64,000 nucleotides of DNA from an uncultured delta proteobacterium (GCA_903835685.1 CAILNX010000053.1:50487-114486); one strand, 5' to 3'; positions 53,862 to 62,112 are shown, counted from the stretch's first letter. The notes: a model not told the origin generated them from the letters alone. Translations and numbers: made by a program.

Positions 53862-53897
53862 AGCAAGAATTTATTATTTTTATCTTTCTTTCTTGCT
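53862..53897. repeat. AT-rich hairpin between ssb and its terminator
   Basis: AGCAAGAA (53862-53869) pairs with TTCTTGCT (53890-53897) around a 20-base AT-rich loop containing ATTATTTTTAT. It lies 25 bases after the ssb stop, and its AAGAA/TTCTT arms and AT loop resemble the elements at 26105 and 30767. Confidence 0.45.
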
Positions 53898-53921
53898 TCC
53901 GGTTCTTTGGAGAACGCGGTC

Positions 53922-54431
53922 CTAGAAGGGCACGTCGTCCATGGCCCCGGCCTCGGAGGGGAAGGCCGGTCCCAGGTCCTCGTCCCGGTACTGCTGAGGC
54001 GCGGCGCCCGCGCCCTGAGCCGGGGCCTGGCGCTGGTTCTGGCTGGCGGGCCGCTGGGGCCGGTGGCCGCCTTCCTGGGAATCGTGGGGCGCGTCGCCGC
54101 CCTGGGCGCGGTCCAGACCGGCCACCCGGGTGGCGATGACCTCGGTCATGTAATGCTTCTGGCCGTCCTTTTCCCACTGCCGGGTTTGCAATTTGCCTTC
54201 GACCAGCACCAGCCGCCCCTTGGACAGGGAGTTGGCGCAGCGCTCGGCTTTTTCCCGCCAGACCTTCACCCGGTGCCATTCGGTGGAGTCCACCCACTGG
54301 CCGTCCTTCTGATAGCTCTCGTCCGTGGCCACCGAGAACTCGGCCACGGCCTGGCCCGAGGTGGTGTAGGAAAGCTTGGGGTCCTGGCCCAATCGCCCGA
54401 TGAGAATCACCTTGTTCATGCTACCGGCCAT
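53922..54431 (-). CDS. ssb: Single-stranded DNA-binding protein
   Basis: The 169-residue product has an OB fold (about 5-110; MNKVILIGRLGQDPKLSYT, WHRVKVWREKAERC, KGRLVLVEGKLQTRQWEKDG). A Gln/Pro/Gly/Ala-rich linker follows, with the acidic tip MDDVPF that docks repair and replication proteins. The start at 54431 follows AAGGAG. It is the last gene of the string starting at 55525. Confidence 0.95.
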   Translation of the reverse strand: MAGSMNKVILIGRLGQDPKLSYTTSGQAVAEFSVATDESYQKDGQWVDSTEWHRVKVWREKAERCANSLSKGRLVLVEGKLQTRQWEKDGQKHYMTEVIATRVAGLDRAQGGDAPHDSQEGGHRPQRPASQNQRQAPAQGAGAAPQQYRDEDLGPAFPSEAGAMDDVPF

Positions 54432-54450
54432 ATGCGCTCCTTGATGTGAT

Positions 54451-54483
54451 CGTGCAGTGCTCGTGCAGTGCTCGTGCTGTGCC
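54451..54483. repeat. Three tandem 11-bp repeats upstream of ssb
   Basis: CGTGCAGTGCT occurs twice back to back (54451-54461, 54462-54472) and a third copy, CGTGCTGTGCC, follows with two changes. They lie 20-52 bases before the ssb start on its 5' side, possibly in the mRNA leader or a binding site. Confidence 0.6.
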
Positions 54484-54504
54484 CGTTATGGGCCAGGCCT
54501 AAGG

Positions 54505-54873
54505 CTAGTCCTTGGGCGCTTCTTTTTCCAGGTCGTCCAGGGCAGCCTCCAGGCGGTCGCTGGCCATGTTGGCCTCGGCGGGCTTCCAGTCGGCCAGGGC
54601 CGCTTCCAGGCTTTCCATGATCTCATAGACCCGGCGCACCGAAGGCTCCAAGGCCCGGGCCAGGTCCTTGGGCAGGTCGCCGAAGCTGACCTGGTCGGTC
54701 AGGGTCTGGACCAACTCCAGGACTCCGCGCTCGCCCTTGGCCGGGCCGCCGGACGCGCCCTGGTCCGGATGGTCCTGGGGCCAGGCCAGACGGCAGAGCC
54801 GGGGCCAGGCCTTTTGCACGTCTTCGGGCCGGAAGGTCTGGGCCATGACCCGGATTTGCAGCAGCCGCCCCAT
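54505..54873 (-). CDS. Hypothetical small helical protein
   Basis: The 122-residue product is not recognised. It is predicted almost entirely helical, with a Trp-rich N-terminal part (KAWPRLCRLAWPQD) and an acidic, Ala/Leu-rich C-terminal half that could form a coiled coil (YEIMESLEAALADW to LEAALDDLEKEAPKD). No signal peptide or membrane helix is seen. Its start lies two bases after the stop of the preceding gene, so the two are co-expressed, and ssb follows. Confidence 0.65.
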   Translation of the reverse strand: MGRLLQIRVMAQTFRPEDVQKAWPRLCRLAWPQDHPDQGASGGPAKGERGVLELVQTLTDQVSFGDLPKDLARALEPSVRRVYEIMESLEAALADWKPAEANMASDRLEAALDDLEKEAPKD

Positions 54874-54874
54874 G

Positions 54875-55525
54875 CTACTCCCTCTCTTCCCATTCGGTCT
54901 GGACCCGGGCCACCACGTCCTGGATCAGGGACAGATGGTCCTCGGGGCAGACCCCGATGAGCGGGCCGGACACGTCCACGTTCTCGCCCGCGCTGAAATA
55001 CACGGCGTAGATGATGCCCTCGGGGCCGGAGTAGACCACCGGGGTCTCCCGCTTCATGCGCGAGGCGATCATGATCTCCTGCCCGGGCCGCACGGTCACC
55101 GAGCGTTCTCCCGAGGCCTTGATCTTTAAGTCGATCTCCGGGATGAAATAGTATTTGGCCCTCTCCGGGGCCAGGAAGATGCTCAAGGTCTGTTTGAGGA
55201 TGCGCTGGATGACCTCCTCCTTGGACAGGAAATGACGCAGCCGGACCAGGACCTCGCCGGACTCCACGAAGCGGCCTTCCATCTCCCGGGCCACGAAGAC
55301 CACCTCGCCCTTCTGAGGGGCCAGGATGGGCTTCTTGTTGCGCTCCCGGGCCAGGTTGGCCAGCAGGGTCCCGGGCTTTTCCTTGAAGGTGCCCGAAGCC
55401 CCCACCACCCGCTGGCCGGGGTCAAGCTTGCAGAACTCCACCACCCCGGTGTGCGGGGCCTGGATCTCGATCTCCTCATAGGGAGAGTTTTTAATTTCTT
55501 CCAACAATTCACGTATATTGAACAA
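54875..55525 (-). CDS. Protein with two biotinyl/lipoyl-like domains, function unknown
   Basis: The 216-residue product has segments like barrel-sandwich hybrid domains: EIQAPHTGVVEFCKLDPGQR (about 20-40) and PILAPQKGEVVFVAREMEGR followed by FVESGEVLVRLR (about 70-100). A C-terminal beta-rich part (VTVRPGQEIMIASRM, GIIYAVYFSAGENV) repeats the theme. There is no lysine in the usual biotin/lipoyl position, so it is not an obvious carrier. TTG at 55525 is chosen as start: AAGGAG lies 7 bases upstream and the longer frame would run into the -35 box of a good promoter. It has no signal peptide. Confidence 0.6.
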   Translation of the reverse strand: MFNIRELLEEIKNSPYEEIEIQAPHTGVVEFCKLDPGQRVVGASGTFKEKPGTLLANLARERNKKPILAPQKGEVVFVAREMEGRFVESGEVLVRLRHFLSKEEVIQRILKQTLSIFLAPERAKYYFIPEIDLKIKASGERSVTVRPGQEIMIASRMKRETPVVYSGPEGIIYAVYFSAGENVDVSGPLIGVCPEDHLSLIQDVVARVQTEWEERE

Positions 55526-55568
55526 CGGCGATCTCCTTTGTCCCCAAACGAACCAAACGTGGCCCCCG

Positions 55569-55597
55569 CTTTTACAGGGCCGCGCCTGGCCTGTCAA
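55569..55597 (-). promoter_or_regulatory. Sigma70-type promoter for the lipoyl-like/hypothetical/ssb unit
   Basis: On the minus strand a perfect TTGACA (55597-55592) and TAAAAG (55574-55569) are 17 bases apart. Transcription would start near 55562, 37 bases before the TTG start codon at 55525. It lies in the gap after pilZ, so the ssb unit need not depend on the motAB promoter. Confidence 0.6.
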
Positions 55598-55653
55598 AGT
55601 CCTGGTCCGGCCCCAAGCGGGGCACGCGGCGCACCCGCCCCTGGTTCAGGCGG

Positions 55654-56037
55654 CTATTCGTTTTCCTTCTTGGCCTTGCGCATGTCGATCATGCGTTTCT
55701 GGACCTCCAGCACCAGCTTGTCCAGCCGGGCCTCCTGGCGACGATCCATGGGCTCGAAGGAAAAGCCCACCACCAGTTGGGCCGGGATGATGCGGCGCAC
55801 CACGGACAAAAGACCGGTGACATAGACCTGGTCCTTGATGAGCAGCTCCACGGTAAATTTCTGGCCCAGGCTGAAGGGCTTGCCGTCGCTTTCCAGGGCG
55901 AAGCCCCCGGCCGAGAGGTCCGTGACCGCAAAGGCCTGGCCGAGTTCCTGGACGCGCACGCCCAGTCCCGGGACCCTGGCCCGGAAGGTGCTGCGTCCCC
56001 CGGCTTTCTCGTCAGGGGCCTTGAAGGTGATGTCCAT
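55654..56037 (-). CDS. PilZ-domain cyclic-di-GMP receptor
   Basis: The 127-residue product has both cyclic-di-GMP-binding motifs, RSTFR at 15-19 (RxxxR) and DLSAGG at 40-45 (DxSxxG). It directly follows motA-motB, where a PilZ protein commonly acts as a motility brake when cyclic-di-GMP is high. The C-terminal helix is Lys/Glu-rich. The PAS-GGDEF-EAL protein elsewhere in this window is one possible source of the signal. Confidence 0.88.
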   Translation of the reverse strand: MDITFKAPDEKAGGRSTFRARVPGLGVRVQELGQAFAVTDLSAGGFALESDGKPFSLGQKFTVELLIKDQVYVTGLLSVVRRIIPAQLVVGFSFEPMDRRQEARLDKLVLEVQKRMIDMRKAKKENE

Positions 56038-56058
56038 GTCTGTCTCCTTCGCGTCCGG

Positions 56059-56811
56059 CTATTTGCCGCCACCGACCACCCGGCGCTCCAGCACGAATTC
56101 CACCCGCCGGTTGCGGGCCTTGTTCTCCGGGGTGTTGTTGGGAAAAAGTGGCTCCAGATCGGCCAGGCCCGTGGCGGTCATGCGCGAGGGGCTTAAGCCC
56201 AGCTTGACCAGGGAGCGCAGCACGTTCACCGCGCGCATGGCCGAGACCTCCCAGTTGTCCCTAAACCGGGACCCGGCCGGAGGCGGGTCCGTGTCCGTGA
56301 AGCCCTTGATGTTGATGGTCTGGTCCACGTGCTTGATGAAGAAGTCCTTGAGCGTGGCCAGGGCCTGCTGGCCCTTGGGGGTCAGTTCGGCGTCGCCGGC
56401 TGCAAAAAGCACGTCCATGGGCGCGCGCAGGGTGATCAGCCCGTCCTGGAAATAGGCCCCCACGATGCCTTCGAGGCCCTTGGTGGTCTGGAAAAACTGC
56501 ATGTCGGCAAAGATCTTCTTCTGGGACTCGATGATGGACTTTTTCAGCATGAGCTGGTCCATGAGCACCCCGACCTCGGAGCTGGAGACCTTGCCCGAGA
56601 CCACCTTGGACTCCTTGCCGCCGATGGCCTTGCTCACCGAGAGCATGGCGTCGGACATCTTCTTGGTGTCCGGGCTGGACATGGCGAACATGAGGATGAA
56701 GAAGCTGGCGATGAGCAGGCACATGTCCGCAAAGGAGATGAGCCACTCCCTGGGATCGCCCTCTTCGTCCTCTTCAAACTGGATGGTGGCCTTGGTTTTG
56801 CCTTTAGCCAT
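56059..56811 (-). CDS. motB: Flagellar stator protein MotB
   Basis: The 250-residue product has one N-terminal membrane helix with the proton-carrying Asp29 (SFADMCLLIASFF), a plug and linker, and a C-terminal OmpA-like peptidoglycan-binding domain (INIKGFTDTDPPP, NWEVSAMRAVNVLR, NRRVEFVLER). It anchors the stator to the wall. ATG at 56811 is preferred over GTG at 56817; either overlaps the end of motA. Confidence 0.93.
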   Translation of the reverse strand: MAKGKTKATIQFEEDEEGDPREWLISFADMCLLIASFFILMFAMSSPDTKKMSDAMLSVSKAIGGKESKVVSGKVSSSEVGVLMDQLMLKKSIIESQKKIFADMQFFQTTKGLEGIVGAYFQDGLITLRAPMDVLFAAGDAELTPKGQQALATLKDFFIKHVDQTINIKGFTDTDPPPAGSRFRDNWEVSAMRAVNVLRSLVKLGLSPSRMTATGLADLEPLFPNNTPENKARNRRVEFVLERRVVGGGK

Positions 56812-57556
56812 TTCCACGCTCCCGGGGCGACAGGAAGGAGGAGAGCTGCTCGTGCACCAGCCTGGGGTTGTTGTTCTCCAGGATGGATTTGGCCCCCTCG
56901 AAGATGATCTCCAGGTTCAGGGCCTCCTGCTGGGTCCTGGACTTGAGCTTCTCGGCAATGGGAATAAATATCAGGTTGGCCAGGGTGGCCCCGTAGAAGG
57001 TGCCGAGTAAGGCCACGGACATGCCCGGACCCACGGACTTGGGGTCGTCCAAATGGGAGAGCATCTCCACCAGGCCGATCAGGGTTCCGATGAGCCCGAA
57101 GGCCGGGGACAGGGCGGCCATGCGCTTGAAGATGTCCTGGCAGACCTTGTGCCGCCGTTTCATGGCCACGATCTCGATGGTCAGGGTGGAGTTGATCAGG
57201 TCCGGATCGGCGTTGTCCGCAATGAGCTGGCAGGCTTTTTTGAGCATGACGTTCTCGGTCTGCACGTGCTCCAGGGCCACCAGGCCCTCGCGGCGGCTGA
57301 TCTCAGCCACCTTGATCATGATGTTGACCACTTCCTTGGCCTTGACCTTGCGGGAACCGAAGGCCTTGAGGCCAGCATAAAAGGATTGTATGATCTCTTC
57401 AAAGGGAAAGGCCACGCAACTGGCCGCCAGAGTCCCGCCGAACACGATGAACATGCCGGGCACATCCACGAAAAGAAGAAGGCTGCCGCCCATGAAGATG
57501 GCGGTGCCAAGCAGGGACAGACCGGCCAAAAGGCCCAGCAAGGTGGAGATGTCCAT
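56804..57556 (-). CDS. motA: Flagellar stator protein MotA
   Basis: The 250-residue four-helix membrane protein forms the proton channel with MotB and pushes on FliG. It has the N-terminal helix pair (ISTLLGLLAGLSLLGTAIFM), the large cytoplasmic loop and the conserved PAFGLIGTLIGLVEML and GPGMSVALLGTFYGATLANL helices. It heads a motA-motB-pilZ unit and is divergent from the nucleoside phosphorylase gene. Confidence 0.94.
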   Translation of the reverse strand: MDISTLLGLLAGLSLLGTAIFMGGSLLLFVDVPGMFIVFGGTLAASCVAFPFEEIIQSFYAGLKAFGSRKVKAKEVVNIMIKVAEISRREGLVALEHVQTENVMLKKACQLIADNADPDLINSTLTIEIVAMKRRHKVCQDIFKRMAALSPAFGLIGTLIGLVEMLSHLDDPKSVGPGMSVALLGTFYGATLANLIFIPIAEKLKSRTQQEALNLEIIFEGAKSILENNNPRLVHEQLSSFLSPRERGNG

Positions 57557-57652
57557 CCGATCCTACTTCCGACAAAAATAACAGGAACGACCTTCAAACC
57601 TTCCGCCAAACCCGTCGCCCGGCGGCAAGCAGCCCCGGCCAAGGACAATCGC

Positions 57653-58477
57653 ATGGATTCCCCCCGCAGGGCCGAGCACGTGGCCTCGCTTATACAGGAA
57701 AAGTTGGGTATTGTTCAACCAGGAACAATCGGTCTGGTTTTAGGATCAGGCCTGGGCGACCACCTGGACCGTCTCACGGATGTCCGGGTCCTGCCCGTCA
57801 GCAATATCCCGGATTTTCCGGCCGTAACAGCCCCGGGCCACAGTGGAGCCTTCCTGCACGCCCGCCTGGGCGGAACTCCCGTGCTCATCCAGCGCGGCCG
57901 GGTGCATCTCTACGAGGGCTACACGCCCCAGGAGGTCTCCTTAGGCGTGCGGGCCATGGGCGTCCTGGGCCTCTCGGCCCTGATCCTGACCAACGCGGCC
58001 GGGGCCTTGAACCCCCTGTTCGAGGCCGGGGGGCTCATGCTCCTTTCCGACCACATCAACATGACCGGCGTGAGTCCGCTCACGGGCGCGAACCACGAGC
58101 CCTGGGGACCCCGCTTCCCGGACATGTCCCGGGTCTACGACCGGGAGTTGCAGGCCAAGGCCCTGGACGCGGCCGTTCGCCTGGGCCTGCGCCTGGAGCG
58201 CGGGGTCTATGTCCAGGTCCCTGGCCCGGCCCTGGAGACCCCGGCCGAAACCCGGGCCTATAGAAGGCTCGGGGCCGACGCCATCGGCATGTCCACGGTC
58301 CTGGAGGCCATAGCCGCCCGGCACATGGGCTTAAAAGTCCTGGGCCTGTCCTGCCTGACCAACAAGAACCTGCCCGACTGCATGGAAGAGACCTCGGCCG
58401 AGATCATCCTGGCTGCGGCCGCCCGTTCGGCCGACGCCCTGCTCCGGCTCATCGAAGCCCTGGTCCGGCAGGCATGA
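57653..58477 (+). CDS. Purine nucleoside phosphorylase (trimeric, class I)
   Basis: The 274-residue enzyme splits purine nucleosides with phosphate. It shows GLVLGSGLGDHLDRL for phosphate, FPAVTAPGHSGAFLHARLGG, GRVHLYEGYTPQEV, LTNAAGALN, and near the base-binding site GVYVQVPGPALETPAE and GADAIGMSTVLEAIAARHMG. The start at 57653 follows AAGGAC. It is a single gene. Confidence 0.93.
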   Translation: MDSPRRAEHVASLIQEKLGIVQPGTIGLVLGSGLGDHLDRLTDVRVLPVSNIPDFPAVTAPGHSGAFLHARLGGTPVLIQRGRVHLYEGYTPQEVSLGVRAMGVLGLSALILTNAAGALNPLFEAGGLMLLSDHINMTGVSPLTGANHEPWGPRFPDMSRVYDRELQAKALDAAVRLGLRLERGVYVQVPGPALETPAETRAYRRLGADAIGMSTVLEAIAARHMGLKVLGLSCLTNKNLPDCMEETSAEIILAAAARSADALLRLIEALVRQA

Positions 58478-58515
58478 ACGGTCCCGGCCATCCCAAAGCC
58501 CGAACATCCCCAGTC

Positions 58516-58544
58516 TTGACGCAGTCCGGGCTTTGTCCTACGAT
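58516..58544 (+). promoter_or_regulatory. Sigma70-type promoter giving a probably leaderless mRNA
   Basis: TTGACG (58516-58521) and TACGAT (58539-58544) are 17 bases apart. The expected transcription start, seven bases after the -10 box, is 58551, exactly the A of the lipoprotein ATG, and there is no Shine-Dalgarno sequence. Confidence 0.6.
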
Positions 58545-58550
58545 TTTTTC

Positions 58551-59249
58551 ATGACTTTTTCAGCGCGCATTTTGGCCCTGGCCGTAGCCCTCATCCTCGC
58601 GGCCCTCGGTCTGACGGCCTGCAGCGGCACCCGCTACGACCTGCCCTGGAGTTCCAAGACCCCCTCCTTTTTCGACAAGGAGGACAACACCCCCATCGTG
58701 GAGTTGAACTATGCGGCGGCGGACAGGCTGACCGCGAACCTGAAAAAGACCCTGCCCCCGGGATCGCCCATCTATTTCGAGCCGTTGGCGGATATGAACG
58801 ATCCCTCGGCCCAGCGGCCCTTCGGCCTGGTGGTCATGCGGCAGGTGGCCGCGCGCCTGACCCAGAACGGATTCCGCATCACCGAAGGTTCGTCCCAGGA
58901 CCCGGCCAGGCCCGCTCCGGCCAAGCCCGGGGAGTTTGACCTGGCCCCGCGCAACAGCACCCTGCCCGACACCGCCCCGCCCCGGGAGGCCCTGCTGCGT
59001 GGGACCTATCTCCTGGGCAAGAACGTCATCTATCTCTCCGCCCAGGTCGTGCGCCTGGACGACCGGGCCGTGGTCTCCGGGTACGACTGGACCCTGCCCA
59101 ACAACAAGAACACCCGCGAACTCCTGCCCCAGCTCAAGTCCTCGGGCATGAGCCCGGCGGTCAAGACCATGCCCGACCCCATCACCTCCTCGCCCATCAT
59201 GACTCCCCTGCCCGGGGAAAAGCCGCTGAACGACAAGAAGAAGCAGTAG
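58551..59249 (+). CDS. Outer-membrane-type lipoprotein, FlgO-like
   Basis: The 232-residue product begins with a lipoprotein signal (TFSARILALAVALILAALGL) and lipobox LTAC with Cys24. The mature part (VELNYAAADRLTANLKKTL, PIYFEPLADMNDPSAQRPFG, GTYLLGKNVIYLSAQVVRLD) resembles the FlgO domain, a lipoprotein tied to flagellar or cell-surface assembly in vibrios, but similarity is limited. The end is Lys-rich. The start is ATG at 58551; a TTG at 58533 in frame would lie upstream of the predicted transcription start. Confidence 0.65.
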   Translation: MTFSARILALAVALILAALGLTACSGTRYDLPWSSKTPSFFDKEDNTPIVELNYAAADRLTANLKKTLPPGSPIYFEPLADMNDPSAQRPFGLVVMRQVAARLTQNGFRITEGSSQDPARPAPAKPGEFDLAPRNSTLPDTAPPREALLRGTYLLGKNVIYLSAQVVRLDDRAVVSGYDWTLPNNKNTRELLPQLKSSGMSPAVKTMPDPITSSPIMTPLPGEKPLNDKKKQ

Positions 59250-59273
59250 CCTGCTGATTTCGCTGGCGCGAGC

Positions 59274-60728
59274 CTAGAATTTTGTCAGGTCGGAAGAAGT
59301 CGAGGGAAGGATCTGGTCCGGGGCCAAGCCCGCCAGTTCGGCCAGGGCCGCGTGCACCCGGTCGAAGACCTCGGCCCAGTCTCCGGGCCGCTGCTGGCGG
59401 AACAGGCGCATGGTCGGGTACCAGGGGCTGTCCTCGCGGTGCAGGAGCCAGCGCCAGTCCGGGGAGAACGGGAGCAGCACCCAGACCGGGCGGCCCAAGG
59501 CCCCGGCCAGATGCCCCACGGCCGTGTCCACGGTGATGATCAGGTCGAGCTGCTGCATGATCTTGGCCGTATCCGCGAATTCCCGGCAGCCCATGCCCAG
59601 GTCCCGGATCAGGACCCCGCTGGCCTGCTCTTGGCGGTCCTTGGCCCGCTCCCCCTTTTGCAGGCTGAACAGGCTGACCCCGGGAAAGGCGGCCAGGGGC
59701 AGAAAATCCGTGACCTGGGTGGAGCGGTTGCGGTCGTTCTTGTGCGTGGGCTTGCCCGCCCAGGACAGGCCCACGGACAGGCGGGTCCCCTTGGGCTTGG
59801 CCACGGGGAATCCGGCCCAGGCCGGGGCCGAGAGATAGGGAATCTCAGCCGGGACCGTGTCCAGGGTGGTCTGAAAAATCATGGGCAGGCTGAGCAGGGG
59901 CAGATGGACGTGGAAATCCGGCAATCTCTCGCCCTTGGCCACCACCTGGGCCACGCCGGGCAGGCCCGTGATCAGGGAGACCAGCTCCGGCTGGCACTCC
60001 ACCACCACCATGGCCCGGCTGCGCTCTGCGGCCATGGACGCGTAGCGCAGGAACTGGATGGCGTCGCCAAAGCCCTGTTCGGTGTGGATGAGCAGGGTCT
60101 GGCCCGGGATGGCCTCCCCTTCCCAGCGGGGCTGCCGAAAATAGCGTTTCTTCAGTTCCGGCCGGGACCAGCGCCACTCGTACTCCGTGAACCCCGTGCC
60201 CAGGTCCCCGGAAAGCAGGAGGGAAAGAGCCCGGTCCCAGCGCACGTCCTCGCGCTCGGGCCGCATGGCCACCACCCGGTCAAAGGCCGCCCGGGACTCG
60301 TCCAGCCTGCCCAAATCGTGCAGGATGAGGCCCATGTTGTAGATGCCTTCGGCGAACTCCGGGGACAGGGCCACGGATTTCTCCTGGCAGGCCAGGCCCT
60401 CCTCCAGCCGCCCCATCCAGCGCAGGGCGTTGCCCAGATTGGACCAGGCCCCATGGTTGGTGGGGTCCAGGGCCAGGGTCCGGCGGTAGCAGGTCTCGGC
60501 CGCCGCCACCTTCTCCTGAGCCCGCAAGACCACCCCGAGATTGCCCCAACTGCGGGCGTCCTCGGGATTCTCGGCCAGGGCCAGGCCGTAGCGGTTGGCC
60601 GCCTCTTCCAGCCGTCCCTGGCGGTGCAGGGCCACGGCGGCCTGGAAATGGCCCTCGGCCGGGGACAAGCCCGTGCCGATACGGACAGACTCTCCGACCG
60701 CTGGGGGCGAATCCGGGCTAGAGCTCAT
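59274..60728 (-). CDS. TPR protein with a glycosyltransferase family 9-like domain
   Basis: The 484-residue product has about five tetratricopeptide repeats in the first 165 residues (AVALHRQGRLEEAANRYGLA, WSNLGNALRWMGRLEEGLAC). A GT-B domain of heptosyltransferase type follows (TLLIHTEQGFGDAIQFLRYA, LSVGLSWAGKPTHKNDRNRS, DLIITVDTAVGHLAGALGRP). Such fusions add sugars to proteins or surface polymers. It overlaps the end of the HlyD-type gene by 11 bases, so it is co-expressed with the type I secretion machinery and may modify the exported adhesin or toxin. Confidence 0.82.
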   Translation of the reverse strand: MSSSPDSPPAVGESVRIGTGLSPAEGHFQAAVALHRQGRLEEAANRYGLALAENPEDARSWGNLGVVLRAQEKVAAAETCYRRTLALDPTNHGAWSNLGNALRWMGRLEEGLACQEKSVALSPEFAEGIYNMGLILHDLGRLDESRAAFDRVVAMRPEREDVRWDRALSLLLSGDLGTGFTEYEWRWSRPELKKRYFRQPRWEGEAIPGQTLLIHTEQGFGDAIQFLRYASMAAERSRAMVVVECQPELVSLITGLPGVAQVVAKGERLPDFHVHLPLLSLPMIFQTTLDTVPAEIPYLSAPAWAGFPVAKPKGTRLSVGLSWAGKPTHKNDRNRSTQVTDFLPLAAFPGVSLFSLQKGERAKDRQEQASGVLIRDLGMGCREFADTAKIMQQLDLIITVDTAVGHLAGALGRPVWVLLPFSPDWRWLLHREDSPWYPTMRLFRQQRPGDWAEVFDRVHAALAELAGLAPDQILPSTSSDLTKF

Positions 60729-62112
60729 GCAGGGCGTACCCGAAAGTTTGCAGGAAGGGTTCCAGGAGGTATTCCATGATGGTGCGCTGGCCCACGTGGA
60801 TGCCGGCCGTGACCTGCACCCCGGGATAGAGATTGTAGCGGTTGTGGCCGCGTTCGAAATGGTCCTTGTTGGTCATGATGAGCACCCGGTAATAGGTCTT
60901 GGTCCCCCCGCCCGGGCCAGCCCCCTGAGAGGTGACCGTGTCCGGGCTGATGTTTAAGACCCAGCCGTCCATGCTCCCGTAGCGCGACGCGTCCCTGGAG
61001 GCCAGCTTGATCACGGCCTGCTGCCCCACCTGCACGTAGCCGATGTCCCGCACGGGCAGATGGGCCTCGACCACCAGCCGGTCCCCGGCAGGCACGATGT
61101 CCATGATGGTGGTCCCGGGCCGGACCACCTCGCCCACGTTGACCACGTACAGGGTCTTGACCACCCCGTCCACGGGCGAGCGGATGATCATGCGTTGCAG
61201 GGTGTCCGTGTACTTGCGCAAACGCTGGGTGAATTCCTCCATTTCGCGGGAGGCCTTGCGCAGATCCTCCCGGGCCGTCTCCTTGTACAGGCTGGTCAGC
61301 TTGATCAGCTTCTCCTTCTCCGAGGCCAACCCGGCCTCGGCCCGTTTCAGGGCGGACCCGTCTTCTTCGATGCGGCTTTTTAAGTTGCTCTCTTCCTGGA
61401 GGAAGGACAGGTGCTTGTACTTAGTGGTCAATTGATCCTTGAGCAGGTCCGCGCTGATGGCGATCTGTTCGCGCAGGATCTCCAGGCCCCGGTGGTTATT
61501 GCGAATCCGGGTGGTGATCTCGTTGACCAGTTGCTCCTTCTGCTTGATCTCCTCCCGCTGGGAGGCCAGCTCGTTGTTCAGGCGGGTGCGCCTGGCCTGG
61601 AACAGCTTCCGGGCCTGGTCCACCATGTCCTTGTGCCCTGTCGCCAGCTCCGGGGGAAAGATCGGCTCGGCCTGGTCCTGGAGTTCGGCCTGGATGCGGA
61701 TGATCTCGGCCTGGAGGGAGGCCATACGCACCTCCACTTCCTCCTTGCTGGAGTCCGAGGCCGTGGATTCCAGGACCAGAAGCTCCTGGTCCTGCTTCAC
61801 CTTGTCCCCTTCCTTGACCAGGATCTCCATGATGATGCCGCCTTCCAGGTGCTGGACGCGCTTGACCTTGGTGCTGGGGATGATCTCCCCCTCGGCCTCG
61901 CTGACCACGTCCAGCTTGAAGAAGCAGGCCCACAGGATGAAGGCGGTCACCAGGGCCCCGCACAGATAAAAGAACAGACGGGCGGCCCGGCTCACCTCGG
62001 CCTCGGTGATCGGTCCCTCGCGCCTGGCCCAGGGGTTGAGCCCGCCCAGGGACAGCCCGGAAACCAGGCGCGAGACCAGAGGACGGGTTGTGGTGGAAGG
62101 GTCGTCGGTCAT
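60718..62112 (-). CDS. Type I secretion membrane-fusion protein (HlyD family)
   Basis: The 464-residue adaptor has a cytoplasmic N-terminus (about 1-45), one membrane helix (RLFFYLCGALVTAFILWACF), a split lipoyl domain (VQHLEGGIIMEILVKEGDKV and IIRSPVDGVVKTLYVVNVGE), a long coiled-coil hairpin (about 125-310) and a beta-barrel end. It bridges the ABC protein and TolC. It starts 4 bases inside the ABC gene end. Confidence 0.92.
   Translation of the reverse strand: MTDDPSTTTRPLVSRLVSGLSLGGLNPWARREGPITEAEVSRAARLFFYLCGALVTAFILWACFFKLDVVSEAEGEIIPSTKVKRVQHLEGGIIMEILVKEGDKVKQDQELLVLESTASDSSKEEVEVRMASLQAEIIRIQAELQDQAEPIFPPELATGHKDMVDQARKLFQARRTRLNNELASQREEIKQKEQLVNEITTRIRNNHRGLEILREQIAISADLLKDQLTTKYKHLSFLQEESNLKSRIEEDGSALKRAEAGLASEKEKLIKLTSLYKETAREDLRKASREMEEFTQRLRKYTDTLQRMIIRSPVDGVVKTLYVVNVGEVVRPGTTIMDIVPAGDRLVVEAHLPVRDIGYVQVGQQAVIKLASRDASRYGSMDGWVLNISPDTVTSQGAGPGGGTKTYYRVLIMTNKDHFERGHNRYNLYPGVQVTAGIHVGQRTIMEYLLEPFLQTFGYALHEL

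Noticed and set aside
53537..53866. A 109-codon minus-strand open frame between ssb and glutamate synthase
   Set aside because: It runs through the ssb terminator and an AT-rich non-coding stretch, has no ribosome binding site and no recognisable domain.
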